DNA of 64,000 bases from Comamonas suwonensis (GTDB taxonomy: Bacteria; Pseudomonadota; Gammaproteobacteria; Burkholderiales; Burkholderiaceae_C). The position numbers and the translations under genes are program-made. Below, piece by piece: positions 35,249 through 44,969 of this stretch; position 1 is the stretch's first letter; every line of letters starts with the position of its first letter. Below the pieces are notes generated by a model, which was not told where the DNA came from, made no database searches, and worked only from the letters and a program-made list of their open reading frames with translations. The DNA lies in the NCBI RefSeq assembly GCF_012844455.2, contig NZ_JABBCQ020000007.1:171777-235776 (forward strand). Direction: 5' to 3'.

Positions 35249-37432
35249 TTAGCTCAATCCACCGAGGATGGATGTGGAGAAGTCGGCCTGGTCATCCTGC
35301 TTGTCACCCTTGGCCCAGGCCAGAAGTCGGTCGGCAGGCATGGGCTTGGCGTAGAAGTAGCCTTGAAGCTCGTCGCAGTGCATATTGAGCAGAATGTCGC
35401 GCTGAGCGGCGGTTTCAACCCCTTCAGCCACCACGCGCAGGCCCAGCGCGTGGGCCAGATGAACGACGGCATGAACTACGGCACGGGCATCTTCTTCGGT
35501 TTCCAGATCGCGGATGAAGCTGCGGTCAATCTTGAGCTGCTGCGCGGGCAATTGGCGCAGGTAGTTGAGGCTGGAGTAGCCGGTGCCAAAGTCATCAATG
35601 GAGAGGTAGACGCCGATATCGCGCAGCTCTTCAAAAGTGCGCTGGGTGGCCTGCGTGTCTTCCATGGCCACGGATTCGGTGATTTCGCACAGTAGCTGGC
35701 TGGCCTGCACGTTGTGGCGCTGCAGGGTCTGGGTGATGCGTTCTGCCAACCCGCTTTCGCGCAGCTGATGCACGGAAAGATTGATGGCCACACGCATTTG
35801 CAGTCCCATGCCGCGCCATTCGGCCAGCTGGCGGCAGGCTTCTTCAATGACCCAGTTGCCCAGGTTGATGATGATGCCAAAGCGCTCGGCCAGCGGGATG
35901 AAGATGTCGGGTGCAATCATTCCGCGCTCAGGGTGAGTCCAGCGCAGCAAGGCCTCAACCCCGATGATGCTTCCGCGTTCACCATCAATTTTTGGCTGGT
36001 AATGCAGAGACATTTGCTGGCGCTGAATGGCATTGCGCAAATCACTTTGCAGCTCCAGCTGCTCTGAAGCATCGCTGCCCATATGGGGCTCGAACACCGC
36101 AAAACTGTTGCCGCCATTGCGTTTGGCGACATACATGGCAGCGTCTGCATTGGCGATCAGGTGGTCGCGGTCGCCATGGTCGGGGAAAACGACGATGCCG
36201 ATGGAGCAGGTGATCTGCAGCTCTTTGTTGCCGAGCTGAAAGGGCTGGCTCAGACTTTTCAGAATTCGATTGGCGACGGCCATGCAGGCCGCAGCATCCT
36301 GCGCGTCTTCAAGGAGTACCAGAAATTCATCGCCACCCACACGGGCCACGGTGTCGCTGGAGCGCGCCTGTGCCAGCAGGCGCTGGGCAGCGCCAATCAG
36401 AATCTCATCGCCTGCCGCGTGGCCGAAGGAGTCATTGATGGGCTTGAAACCGTCCAGATCCACAAACAGAATGCCCAGTCGGTCTTTGACGCTGGAGCGG
36501 TTGGTGCGCTCCAGCCTCAACAGGGCGTGAATCAGACGGTCTTCAAATAGCAGGCGGTTGGGCAGGTTGGTCAGCGGGTCAGCAAAGGCGCGCTGGCGCA
36601 GCTCGTTATTAGCCAGCTGCAGCTTGCTATTGCTTTCCTTCAATGACTCGTTGAGTTTGAAGGCCGTGCTTTGCAATCGGGCATCCAGAACGGTGCTGAA
36701 CATGGCTGCGATGAGCAGCATGGCCGTGGTGAGGACGATGATGGTGGTCAGCTCAGGACCGTTCAGCGCCTCAGCGCTCAGGCAGATGGCACCGCTGGCA
36801 AAGCTGGCCGCTGACATGCCGGTGTAATGCATGCCGCAGATGGCAAAGCCCATGACCAGCGCTGCCAGCACCTGAAATAGTCGCAGTTTCTTGCCTGAGA
36901 GCGAAAACATGATGCGAAACAGGCTGAGAGCCGTGGCGGATGCCAGCACAGCAATCACGACGGATATGGCGACAAAACTCCAGTTCCAGACAATGGGGAT
37001 GGACATGTCGATGGCGAGCATGCCCAGGTAATGCATAGCGCAGATGCCGCCGCCCATGGCCAGCGAGGCCGTCACAAAATGCGGCCAGCGGTATTCCGTC
37101 TTGGTGGTCACCCCAAAAGCCAGAGCGGAGGCTGCGACGGCAGCGACCCATGAAATCAGGGTCAGCGCGCCGCGATAGCCTAGCAAGATAGGCAGTTGAA
37201 ACGCCTGCATGCCGATAAAGTGGGTGGCCCAGATGCCAGTGCCCATCACCATGGAACCAATCAACCACCAGATGCGACCAATGCCCCCTGAGGCCAAGTG
37301 CACGCGACGGGCCAGGCCCAGCGTGACATACGAGGCCATTACCGCGATGACGATGGAAAAGCCCACGGTCACCAAGCTGTAGCTTGATGCCATGAAAGAA
37401 TCTGCGAGAGGGGTGGAAAGGTCAGAGAGCAT
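35249..37432 (-). CDS. MHYT-GGDEF-EAL cyclic-di-GMP protein
   Basis: A 727-residue inner-membrane protein. The first 240 residues contain seven helices with three MHYT repeats (ATHFIGM, AMHYLGM, GMHYTGM), a proposed copper-coordinated sensor for a diatomic gas. A short coiled coil (about 250-285) leads to a GGDEF domain with intact ARVGGDEFLVLLED, and then an EAL domain (GVEALLRWTHPE, IDDFGTGYSSLNYL, KIDRSF, AEGVETAAQ). All phosphodiesterase residues are kept, so it can in principle make and break c-di-GMP; the net direction is unknown. It stands alone between two fumarases, all with their own flanks. Confidence 0.92.
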   Translation of the reverse strand: MLSDLSTPLADSFMASSYSLVTVGFSIVIAVMASYVTLGLARRVHLASGGIGRIWWLIGSMVMGTGIWATHFIGMQAFQLPILLGYRGALTLISWVAAVAASALAFGVTTKTEYRWPHFVTASLAMGGGICAMHYLGMLAIDMSIPIVWNWSFVAISVVIAVLASATALSLFRIMFSLSGKKLRLFQVLAALVMGFAICGMHYTGMSAASFASGAICLSAEALNGPELTTIIVLTTAMLLIAAMFSTVLDARLQSTAFKLNESLKESNSKLQLANNELRQRAFADPLTNLPNRLLFEDRLIHALLRLERTNRSSVKDRLGILFVDLDGFKPINDSFGHAAGDEILIGAAQRLLAQARSSDTVARVGGDEFLVLLEDAQDAAACMAVANRILKSLSQPFQLGNKELQITCSIGIVVFPDHGDRDHLIANADAAMYVAKRNGGNSFAVFEPHMGSDASEQLELQSDLRNAIQRQQMSLHYQPKIDGERGSIIGVEALLRWTHPERGMIAPDIFIPLAERFGIIINLGNWVIEEACRQLAEWRGMGLQMRVAINLSVHQLRESGLAERITQTLQRHNVQASQLLCEITESVAMEDTQATQRTFEELRDIGVYLSIDDFGTGYSSLNYLRQLPAQQLKIDRSFIRDLETEEDARAVVHAVVHLAHALGLRVVAEGVETAAQRDILLNMHCDELQGYFYAKPMPADRLLAWAKGDKQDDQADFSTSILGGLS

Positions 37433-37677
37433 TAATGTGTTGGTTCAGCAAGGCTGATCGGTTTCTGTGCCCGATGCGGGCCTAATGTAACTACCTATTT
37501 CGGCTCTTGCCCATTCAAGGATGTTGAATGGGGTAGGGATTGCGGTTTTTGAGCTGAGCTGGTATTGACTTATGTGCTAAGCCGCTTGCCGTATGGTGCG
37601 TGGGCTTTTTTCAAGCGTTTGTCAGGCGCAGCGTCGTCTCGGCAGAGGCGCCAAGTTGTATTTCAAGGAGTGTTTCT

Positions 37678-39069
37678 ATGACAGCGATTCGCCAGGAAAA
37701 AGATACTTTTGGCCTGATTGATGTTCCGGCCGACAAGCTCTGGGGGGCGCAGACTCAGCGCTCGCTCAAGAATTTTGACATCAGCGGAGAGCGCCAGCCG
37801 CTTGAGATCATTGCTGCGCTGGCGCAGGTAAAAAAAGCCAGCGCCACCGTCAATCATGCTCTGGGTTTGCTGGATGCACAGAAAGCGCAGGCCATCAATG
37901 CGGCAGCCGATGAGGTATTGAGTGGCAAGCACCTGGGAGAGTTCCCGCTGGTGGTGTGGCAGACCGGCTCTGGCACGCAAACCAATATGAACGTCAACGA
38001 GGTACTGGCCAACCGTGCCAGCGAGTTGCTGGGCGGCGAGCGCGGTGAAGCGCGCCTGGTACACCCCAATGACGATGTGAACAAGAGCCAGTCCAGCAAC
38101 GATGTGTACCCCACGGCCATGCATGTGGCGGCGGTGGCGGCGATGCAGAACCGACTGCTGCCCGCCATGGCCCAGCTGCGCGCTACTTTGCAGGCCAAGA
38201 GCGAGGCGTTTGCCGATATCGTCAAAATTGGCCGCACTCACTTGCAAGACGCCACACCGCTGACGCTGGGGCAAGAAATATCCGGCTGGGTAGCACAGTT
38301 GGCCCATGGGGAAGCCCATGTACGTGCGGCGCTGCCGCATCTGTATGAGCTGGCGCTGGGCGGCACGGCGGTGGGCACAGGCCTGAATGCGCCCAAGGGC
38401 TATGCCGAAGGTGTGGCGGCGGAGCTGGCCCAGTTGACGGGCTACCCGTTTGTCACATCGCCCAATAAATTTGAGTCGTTGGCGAGTTGTGACGGCCTGG
38501 TGCATGCGCATGGTGCTCTGAAAACCATAGCCGCCAGCATGATGAAGATCGCCAATGATGTGCGCTGGCTGGCTTCTGGCCCGCGCAGCGGGCTGGGTGA
38601 AATCTCGATTCCTGAGAATGAGCCTGGCTCCTCCATCATGCCGGGCAAGGTCAACCCTACGCAGTCAGAAGCGGTGACCATGCTGTGCGCCCAAGTCTTT
38701 GGCAACGATGTGGCGATTAATTTTGGCGGTGCCTCGGGCAACTTTGAGCTGAATGTGTTTCGGCCCCTGATTGCGCATAATTTTCAGCAAAGCGTGCGCC
38801 TGCTGGCCGATGGCATGCTCAGCTTCAACGACCACTGCGCCGTGGGCATTGAGCCCAACCGCGCACGCATTGATGAGCTGGTGGGCCGCTCGCTCATGCT
38901 GGTGACTGCGCTTAACACCCATATCGGCTACGACAAGGCCGCCTTTATCGCCAAGAAGGCGCACAAGGAGGGCAGCAGCCTGCGTGATGCCGCCATTGCC
39001 AGCGGTCATGTCACGGCCCAGCAGTTTGATCAGTGGGTGGTGCCAGAGCAAATGGTGGGTAATCTCTGA
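37678..39069 (+). CDS. fumC: class II fumarate hydratase
   Basis: A 463-residue cluster-free fumarase of the aspartase/fumarase superfamily; it also makes malate from fumarate. The ATG at 37678 is chosen for the AAGGAG site; a longer frame from 37600 is not needed. Family motifs are [32 protein letters not shown] and [13 protein letters not shown], the signature with catalytic Ser. Having both classes is common in organisms that face changing oxygen and iron supply. Confidence 0.95.
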   Translation: MTAIRQEKDTFGLIDVPADKLWGAQTQRSLKNFDISGERQPLEIIAALAQVKKASATVNHALGLLDAQKAQAINAAADEVLSGKHLGEFPLVVWQTGSGTQTNMNVNEVLANRASELLGGERGEARLVHPNDDVNKSQSSNDVYPTAMHVAAVAAMQNRLLPAMAQLRATLQAKSEAFADIVKIGRTHLQDATPLTLGQEISGWVAQLAHGEAHVRAALPHLYELALGGTAVGTGLNAPKGYAEGVAAELAQLTGYPFVTSPNKFESLASCDGLVHAHGALKTIAASMMKIANDVRWLASGPRSGLGEISIPENEPGSSIMPGKVNPTQSEAVTMLCAQVFGNDVAINFGGASGNFELNVFRPLIAHNFQQSVRLLADGMLSFNDHCAVGIEPNRARIDELVGRSLMLVTALNTHIGYDKAAFIAKKAHKEGSSLRDAAIASGHVTAQQFDQWVVPEQMVGNL

Positions 39070-39112
39070 TCGATCGGAGTTAAAAGTACCTGTAGCGCTT
39101 TCAGGTAAAGCG

Positions 39113-40303
39113 CTAAGCGCTATGGTTTTTGCTTATCGCAAAACGAAAGCCCAGTTGTCCCAGCATGCCCGCAATGAGCAACACGGAAAAGGCGGAGAGT
39201 GAGGGGTTGTCGCCCACGCTGGCTGCCATGGTGCAGATTCCGCCCACGGCCATCTGGGCAAATCCATAGACGCCGGCGGCTGAGCCTGTCAGCTGAGGGT
39301 GTACGCCCAGTGCCTTGGCCAGCGCGGCGGGGCTGGTCATGCCTGAGCCTATGGTGAACAGCGTCATCAGCGAAACGGCCAGCACCACATTGAGCTGCTG
39401 CATCAGGGTCAGCGCCAGCAGCGCGCCGGCGCAGCTCAGGCTGAGCAGGTTGCCACCCAGCATCAGTTTGTCGAGTGAAACGCGCTGAATCAGCTGGCGG
39501 GCCAGCACATTGCCCAGTGCCATGCCACCCATCAGCAGGCCCAGAATCAGGCCCACTTCGGCCTTGCTGGTGTGGAGTTGCTCGATAAAGATGAAAGGTG
39601 CTGCGGCAATAAACGCATACAGGGAGGTGGTTGCACCCCCGCCGCCAATGGCAAAACCCAGGAACTGGGGCGAGCCCAGCAGGGTGCGGTAATCGGTGCG
39701 CACGGTGCGCCAGTTCAACTGGCCTGTGGGGCGGCCGGTTTCAGGCAGCAGGCGCCATACGCAGATGGCGGTGACCAGACCCATCAAGGCCAGTGCGGCA
39801 AAGATGGAGCGCCAGCCAAACACGGCATCCAGCCCGGAGCCGATAGAGGGGGAGATGCCCGGGCCCATCATCATCATCAGGTTGAGCAGGGCCAGGCTGC
39901 CCACGGCGTTCTCTGGCGTGGCTGTATCGCGCGCAATGGCGCGGCCCAGCGCCAGACCTGCGCAGCCACCCAGCGCCTGCAGCAGCCGCGCACCAATCAG
40001 CATGTCAGTGCTGGGTGCGATGAAGGCGAGCAGGCTGGCCACTGTGTAGAGGCTGAGGCCCGCCAGAAGAACGGGGCGGCGCCCCAGCGCATCGGACATG
40101 GGGCCATAGATCAGTTGCCCCAGCGCCATGCCCATGATGTAGACGGTGATGGTCTGCTGCATCTGGCCGTTGCTGCTGCCAAGCTGTCTGGCGGCATCCG
40201 GCAGGGCCGGGATGAACATGTGCATGGCAAGCGTGCCGCCAATGGTGACCATGGCCAGCAGCCATAAGGGAGCTTTGAGAGCAGGGGAAGCAGTACGTGG
40301 CAT
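39113..40303 (-). CDS. Bcr/CflA-type MFS drug efflux transporter
   Basis: A 396-residue, 12-helix transporter. MHMFIPALPDAARQLGSSNGQMQQTITVYIMGMALGQLIYGPMSDALGRRPVLLAG is the DHA1 motif A region of the Bcr/CflA subfamily. The substrate range is not predictable; family members expel bicyclomycin, sulfonamides or arginine/cysteine derivatives. It lies 59 bases downstream of the MarR-type regulator on the same strand, so is presumably its target. Confidence 0.87.
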   Translation of the reverse strand: MPRTASPALKAPLWLLAMVTIGGTLAMHMFIPALPDAARQLGSSNGQMQQTITVYIMGMALGQLIYGPMSDALGRRPVLLAGLSLYTVASLLAFIAPSTDMLIGARLLQALGGCAGLALGRAIARDTATPENAVGSLALLNLMMMMGPGISPSIGSGLDAVFGWRSIFAALALMGLVTAICVWRLLPETGRPTGQLNWRTVRTDYRTLLGSPQFLGFAIGGGGATTSLYAFIAAAPFIFIEQLHTSKAEVGLILGLLMGGMALGNVLARQLIQRVSLDKLMLGGNLLSLSCAGALLALTLMQQLNVVLAVSLMTLFTIGSGMTSPAALAKALGVHPQLTGSAAGVYGFAQMAVGGICTMAASVGDNPSLSAFSVLLIAGMLGQLGFRFAISKNHSA

Positions 40304-40362
40304 GAAGGGCGATCGGAGAACGGAGGCGCTGAAGGTTGCGAGACGAGAGGCTGAACTTGACG

Positions 40363-40845
40363 TCAGCTGTCTGGCTGCTCTGCGCCCGTAGCGATTGCTT
40401 CCATAGCGGCCATCTTGCTGAGCAGGGTGTCCAGTGCGCCCAGCGTTTGATCGAGCAGCTCGGCAGGGAAGTCCTGCATGACCTCGCCGCGCACCTCGGC
40501 GACGACTTGCTTCACGGCCTCCACCTTGTCTTGGCCCGCTGCGGTGAGTTGTATGCGCTTGACGCGGCGGTCCGCATCATCCAGCCGCTCTACCCAGCCC
40601 TGCGCCTGCAAGCCATCAATCAGGCGCACGATGGAAGAACTATCCAGCGCCAGGGCCTGCGCCAGATCTTTTTGCCGCATGGCACCCTGGCTGCGTTCCA
40701 GATGCACCAGCGGCAGCCATAGCGCCTGCGTCAGGCCCATTGGAGCAAGCACACGGTCGAGCGAGCGCCGCCACTGCTTGTTGACTTGCGCCATGGCGAA
40801 CATGAGTTGGCGCTGGCGGTTTGACAGGGATGAGTGGTTGGGCAT
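40363..40845 (-). CDS. MarR-family transcriptional regulator
   Basis: A winged-helix regulator of 160 residues from the ATG at 40845; a 174-residue reading from 40887 would include the operator-like repeats and is less likely. LGLTQALWLPLVHLERSQGAMRQKDLAQALALDSSSIVRLIDGLQAQGWVERLDDADRRVKRIQLT-type sequence (key pieces QKDLAQAL, SSSIVRLIDGL, DDADRRVKRI) is the MarR DNA-binding core and wing. It precedes the efflux gene and probably represses both in the absence of a phenolic ligand. Neither start has a strong ribosome site. Confidence 0.85.
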   Translation of the reverse strand: MPNHSSLSNRQRQLMFAMAQVNKQWRRSLDRVLAPMGLTQALWLPLVHLERSQGAMRQKDLAQALALDSSSIVRLIDGLQAQGWVERLDDADRRVKRIQLTAAGQDKVEAVKQVVAEVRGEVMQDFPAELLDQTLGALDTLLSKMAAMEAIATGAEQPDS

Positions 40846-40854
40846 GGTGCGGCA

Positions 40855-40882
40855 ATTCAAATAATTGGTATTCAAATTATTG
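40855..40882 (-). promoter_or_regulatory. tandem operator-like repeats of the MarR gene
   Basis: ATTCAAATAATTG (40855-40867) and ATTCAAATTATTG (40870-40882) are direct repeats spaced by 15 bases, each with internal AATT symmetry, just before the favoured marR start. They are a good candidate for autoregulatory binding. Confidence 0.6.
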
Positions 40883-40887
40883 TTCAT

Positions 40888-41218
40888 GCATGCATTGATG
40901 CTGCCTCTAGGGTTTTTGCCTGCGCTGAGCGTTCAAAGAACGACAAGGCTGCGCAACAAGGACGCACCAAGGTTTGTATTGGCGGGTCTGGGGAGAGCGT
41001 GGGTTGGCCTGTGCCGTGTCCGGGAGCCTGCGCGAGAACAGGAGCGGCATTACAACAGCAGCAAACAACAGGAAACTTGCTGCCGGCATCGCGCAATCGC
41101 CCTGGCTTGGGGATTGGCGGAGTCTGGTGCGTGTAGCCTGTCAGTGAAGGCGCTGACAGGCCGGGGCAAGGGCTGGCTTGAGCTTCAGGGGCGCTTGCCT
41201 CGCCCCTGAATGGTTGCT
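40888..41218. other. 331-base stretch without a gene
   Basis: It holds the upstream side of the marR gene and the downstream side of the DUF3334 gene, with a GC-rich inverted repeat CCTGTCAGTGAAGGCGCTGACAGG at 41138-41161 (stem CCTGTCAG / CTGACAGG) that may end the leftward DUF3334 transcript. Short frames in it show no coding signal. Confidence 0.45.
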
Positions 41219-41908
41219 TTACAGACCGAGAGACTTGAGCAGATCGTCCGTGTCGCTATTGCTTGCGGCTACGGCTGGCGCTGCTTTGGCATGGGCTTCG
41301 CGGGTCTGGGCCATGACCAGGTCAGGATCGGGCTTTTCCTGTGGCTCGAAGTCCTTGATCTTGATGAATTCCATGTGATCCACAGCCATCTCCAGATAGA
41401 AGATGTTGTTGTTGCCGGTATAAAAAGTGACGCGGCGGGCCTCGGGGGCGTCCAGATTGGCATCCACGCTCAGGTTGACCTGCTTGTTCAGGCGGATCAT
41501 CTTGGGCTGGCTTTGCGCGATATGGGTTTGCAGCTCGCGCTGTACCTTGCTGGTGAAGTCGCCCACGACCTGGTTCATCAGCTCGCCCATGACGTTACTC
41601 ACCTCGTCAGAGGTGTAGGAGTTGGCCAGATCGCTCTCTGCCATGCCCATGGAAAGCAGGTAGCTGCGGTACAGCTCCATGGCTGCTTCGGCCGAGAAAT
41701 TGATGATGATGAGCGCCGAGAAGCCGCCGTCAATCAGCACAAAGCAGCCAATATCAGGCTTGAGACTGGTCTTGGTGATGCGCTGCACCATGCCTGAATA
41801 CTGAATGGGGCACTGGGTGGCGACCTGCAGCACGCCCGATACGGAGTTGCACAGGGCAATCAGCACATCTTCAGTGCCGTGAATGATGGGGGCGTTGTGT
41901 GTACTCAT
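41219..41908 (-). CDS. DUF3334 protein (CheX/CheC-like)
   Basis: A 229-residue cytoplasmic protein that I place in DUF3334, a family resembling the CheC/CheX phosphatases. EVSNVMGELMNQVVGDFTSKVQRE near residues 100-125 resembles the ExxN/helical pairs of those enzymes, and the last residues DLLKSLGL form a short motif like a docking tail. The function is not known; a link to chemotaxis or motility is inference. No chemotaxis genes lie nearby. It is divergent from the lipoprotein at 42.0 kb. Confidence 0.7.
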   Translation of the reverse strand: MSTHNAPIIHGTEDVLIALCNSVSGVLQVATQCPIQYSGMVQRITKTSLKPDIGCFVLIDGGFSALIIINFSAEAAMELYRSYLLSMGMAESDLANSYTSDEVSNVMGELMNQVVGDFTSKVQRELQTHIAQSQPKMIRLNKQVNLSVDANLDAPEARRVTFYTGNNNIFYLEMAVDHMEFIKIKDFEPQEKPDPDLVMAQTREAHAKAAPAVAASNSDTDDLLKSLGL

Positions 41909-42031
41909 GGCGCAAGTGATTCGATGATGCGTGATTATGTATGCAACACTTTGTCACAGCCAGATATCGCTACGGATTACGGGCGTTCGCACTCTGGTAA
42001 CGTGCCTGTTTTTGGAAAATCTGAGGTATTC

Positions 42032-42550
42032 ATGCACAGCAAGCTGTGGCGTCTGGCCGCCAGTGCCATCGTGGTGACGAGTCTGACGGCTTGTTCCACC
42101 GTCTCCAATATGACGGGCAAGGTCTCCCAGACCTGGGACAAGACCTGGTCCAGCCTCAGCGGTAAGAAGCAGGCTGCGGGTGCAGTTCCACCCAAGGCCG
42201 CTGAGCAAGCGCCTTTGCCATCGGGCCTGAAGGTCAGCCGGGAAAGCGGTCGCTGGCAGGGCCTCTATAGCCTGGAAGGCGAGACAGGGCGCTTTCAGGA
42301 GTGCGAGTCCGGCCAATTCATTGCCGTGCTGCCCGAGGCCGATAACGTGCTGCTGGAGCAGGCCTACCTGAACACGCGCAGCAACGCTGCCGTGAGCATG
42401 CTGGCCGAGGTGCAGGGCCGGGTGGTGGAACGCCCGGTCAGTGACCCGGTGCTGGCCCAGCAAGGTCGCAAGATGCTGGCGCTGCGTGTGGAGCGCTTTG
42501 TCAGCCTGTCGAGCCAATCGACTTGCGCCAATGGCAAGTCCAGCTGGTAA
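42032..42550 (+). CDS. predicted lipoprotein
   Basis: A 172-residue secreted protein with a signal peptide and lipobox SLTAC (cysteine about residue 21). The ATG at 42032 is chosen because the frame upstream (to 41879) overlaps the divergent gene. The mature N-terminus is rich in Thr/Ser/Lys and probably flexible; the C-terminal 110 residues (WQGLYSLEGETGRFQECESGQFIAVLP, LMAEVQ-like GRVVERPVSDPV) look like a small beta-domain with two cysteines that could form a disulfide. Function unknown. A terminator follows. Confidence 0.75.
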   Translation: MHSKLWRLAASAIVVTSLTACSTVSNMTGKVSQTWDKTWSSLSGKKQAAGAVPPKAAEQAPLPSGLKVSRESGRWQGLYSLEGETGRFQECESGQFIAVLPEADNVLLEQAYLNTRSNAAVSMLAEVQGRVVERPVSDPVLAQQGRKMLALRVERFVSLSSQSTCANGKSSW

Positions 42551-42567
42551 TCGCACAGAACCCCACC

Positions 42568-42600
42568 AAAAAGAACCTGCCTTCATGGCCGGTTCTTTTT
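42568..42600 (+). terminator. terminator after the lipoprotein gene
   Basis: AAAAAGAACC(T)G / C(C)GGTTCTTTTT hairpin ending in a T-run; it directly abuts the intergenic repeat at 42601. Confidence 0.78.
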
Positions 42601-42645
42601 GATAGCTGTTTGCGCTTTATTGATAAGCGCTTGAGCCCGTTTTAA
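42601..42645 (+). repeat. dispersed intergenic repeat, copy 1
   Basis: It contains GATAGCTG, a GCGCTT / AAGCGC inverted repeat and GAGCCCGTTTTAA. It is alike in order and spacing to copies at 52921 and 54372 and lies between a terminator and the proX1 stop. Confidence 0.65.
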
Positions 42646-42648
42646 TGC

Positions 42649-43698
42649 TTATTGATGAGCTGCGGCGCGTGCCAGCGCCAGCCAGCCGTCAAAGGTTTGC
42701 TGGTGGGCCTTTATCCAGCCGTCTACATGGCGGCTGACATCGGCTGAGCTGCTCTCGCCCTGACGCATGCGCATGTTCTGGGCGTTGATGTCTTCGATAG
42801 GTAGCTGCATCACGGCAAAGAGCTTGGCTGCGGCGGGGTTCTTCTCGGCCCAGGCCTTGTTGGCCAGGATGTATTGCTGGTTGAGCTTGAAACCGTAGTT
42901 CTTGCCATTGGACAGCTGGGTTTGGTCCTCGCCTTGTGCGTCGGGGATATTTGGCACTTCCAGCCAGCTCACCTCCTTGCCGGGGCGCAGCACGGTGTTC
43001 ACCCAGAATGGCGTCCAGACATAGTAAAGAATGGGCTTGCCGCTTTTGTGGCGGGTGATGGTGTCGGCAATCAGGGCCTGATAGTTGCCTTGTTTGTGGG
43101 CGATGCTTGACTCCAGATTCAGTCCCTTGAGATGTTTGTTGATGGCCAGCTCGCAGCCCCAGCCGGGGTTGCAGCCCGTCAGGTCGGCCTTGCCGTCACC
43201 ATCGGTGTCGAACAGCGCAGCCAGCTTTGGGTCCTTGAGCTGCGTGATGCTGGTGATCTGGTATTTCTCTGCCGTGGCCTTGTCGATCAGATAGCCCTGT
43301 ACGGCATTGCGCGAATAGGTGCCTGCGCGATAGAAGGCTTTGTCGCCGCCGTTGTTTTCATAGAAAGCGCGGTGCAGCGGCATCCAGTGCGTGGCGGTAA
43401 ACGTCGCATCCCCCTGGGCTACAGCCACATGCTGGGTGCCGTTTTCCAAACTTTTGATGGGTTGCACTTGGTAACCCAGCTTTTCCAGAGCACGCGAAAC
43501 CAGCTGGGTCTGGAACAACTCCTCATCCACCGTGCCCTTGATGGGTTGTACCGAGACGCCTTTGCCCGGAAGGTCGCCTGCAGCCGTCTGCGCCTGTGCG
43601 GCGCCAAAGGCCAGCAGCGCGGCGGCGGCGATGAGGCCGAGTCTGGGCTGGCGCTGCTGATGTGGGTGGAAGTGGTTTGCCAAAGTGATGCGGTTCAT
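42649..43698 (-). CDS. proX: glycine betaine/proline-binding protein ProX, copy 1
   Basis: A 349-residue periplasmic binding protein of the ProX type. The ATG at 43698 has an AAGGAG site; a longer frame to 43953 is not supported. The signal peptide ends at AAQA^QT. The ligand-cage tryptophans sit in THWMPLH, PGWGCE and YYVWTPFW, and both cysteines of the TGCNPGWGC loop are present, as in E. coli ProX; the [10 protein letters not shown] loop precedes them. It is the last gene of the proV operon, 106 bases after copy 2. Confidence 0.9.
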   Translation of the reverse strand: MNRITLANHFHPHQQRQPRLGLIAAAALLAFGAAQAQTAAGDLPGKGVSVQPIKGTVDEELFQTQLVSRALEKLGYQVQPIKSLENGTQHVAVAQGDATFTATHWMPLHRAFYENNGGDKAFYRAGTYSRNAVQGYLIDKATAEKYQITSITQLKDPKLAALFDTDGDGKADLTGCNPGWGCELAINKHLKGLNLESSIAHKQGNYQALIADTITRHKSGKPILYYVWTPFWVNTVLRPGKEVSWLEVPNIPDAQGEDQTQLSNGKNYGFKLNQQYILANKAWAEKNPAAAKLFAVMQLPIEDINAQNMRMRQGESSSADVSRHVDGWIKAHQQTFDGWLALARAAAHQ

Positions 43699-43804
43699 AG
43701 ATTGCTCCTTGGATGCTGGGTGCCTACCCCTGAATCGGCGTGGAAAAGCGGAAGAGACAAAGAAAAACGGCGCCCGAAATAGCTTCGGTGCGCCGTTGCG
43801 AAAA

Positions 43805-44875
43805 TCAGGACTTCTGAGCTGCGGCCTTGGCCTGGGTAATCCAGCCGTCAAAGGTCTTCTGGTGGGCCTTGATCCAGCTGTCCACATGGCGGTTGATGTC
43901 GGCGGGCTTGCTCTCTCCATCGTTGAGCAGGCGGTTCTGCTGGCTGATGTCATTGAGGGGGAGCTGCATGATTTCGAACAGTTTGCCTGCAGCCGGGTTC
44001 TTTTCTACCCAGACCTTGTTCGCCACGATGTACTCGTTATTCAGCGGGAAACCGTAGTTGCGGCCGTTGGGCAGCTTTGTGTCCGTACCCGCCTGCACGC
44101 CTGGCATGGAGGAAAACGGCACCTGCAGCCACACGACTTCATGGCCTGGGCGCAGCACATTGCTGAGCCAGTAGGGCGTCCACGCGTAATACAGCACGGG
44201 CTTGCCTGCATTGAAGCGCGACAGCGTGTCCGCAATCAGGGCGGGGTAGTTTCCCTGTGTGTAGGTGACGGTATTCTTCAGGCCAAAGGCGTTGATCTGG
44301 TGCGCCACTACGGCTTCTCCGCCCCAGCCTGCGTTGGGGCCTATGAGGTCGGCCTTGCCGTCGCCGTTCATGTCAAACAGCGCAGCCAGTTTGGGGTCTT
44401 TGAGTTGGTCGATGTGCGTGATCTTGTAGGCGTCAGCAGTCTTTTTGTCGATCACGTAGCCTTGGGCTGCACCTGCAGAGTACACGCCTTTGCGCGATAA
44501 CTTGGCATCGCCACCAGCTTGCTTGTAGAACTCGGCATGGTGCGGATTCCAGTGGTTGGCCATGAAGGTGGCATCGCCATTGGCAACGGCCAAATGGATC
44601 AGCGGGTAGTCCAGCTCTTCCCAGGGCTTGACGGTGTAGCCCAGTTGCTGGAGCGCCTTCATCACCAGCAGGGTCTGAAAATTCTCTTCAGCCAGCGCAC
44701 TTTTGACGGGCAGTACCGTAATGCCCTTGCCCGGCAGTGCTGCCCCTGGTGAATTCTGACTTGCCGCCCAGCTGCTTGTGGGGCCCAGGCCAAGTACGGC
44801 GGTGGCTGCTGCGGCCAGGAGCCACTGGCGTTTGGCGAGCTGGGGCGATGTCATGCTTTGCATTGTCTTCATCAT
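43805..44875 (-). CDS. proX: glycine betaine/proline-binding protein ProX, copy 2 (no cysteine pair)
   Basis: A 356-residue paralogue. The start at 44875 has an AAGGAG site. The signal peptide ends near SSWA^AS. The aromatic cage is kept ([21 protein letters not shown]), but the loop reads IGPNAGWGG, so both cysteines found in copies 1 and 3 and in E. coli ProX are gone (to Pro and Gly). The loss of both together suggests a disulfide that is no longer made. It also has a His instead of Leu/Met after the first Trp. The ligand may differ. Confidence 0.88.
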   Translation of the reverse strand: MMKTMQSMTSPQLAKRQWLLAAAATAVLGLGPTSSWAASQNSPGAALPGKGITVLPVKSALAEENFQTLLVMKALQQLGYTVKPWEELDYPLIHLAVANGDATFMANHWNPHHAEFYKQAGGDAKLSRKGVYSAGAAQGYVIDKKTADAYKITHIDQLKDPKLAALFDMNGDGKADLIGPNAGWGGEAVVAHQINAFGLKNTVTYTQGNYPALIADTLSRFNAGKPVLYYAWTPYWLSNVLRPGHEVVWLQVPFSSMPGVQAGTDTKLPNGRNYGFPLNNEYIVANKVWVEKNPAAGKLFEIMQLPLNDISQQNRLLNDGESKPADINRHVDSWIKAHQKTFDGWITQAKAAAQKS

Positions 44876-44969
44876 TGTTGTTATTTCTCCTTGCAGTTGC
44901 TGGGCTGGTTGGCCCGAAAAAAACGGCGGCCGCCAAAGCGGTCGCCGTCATCTGTCTGGTCTGGGTTGA

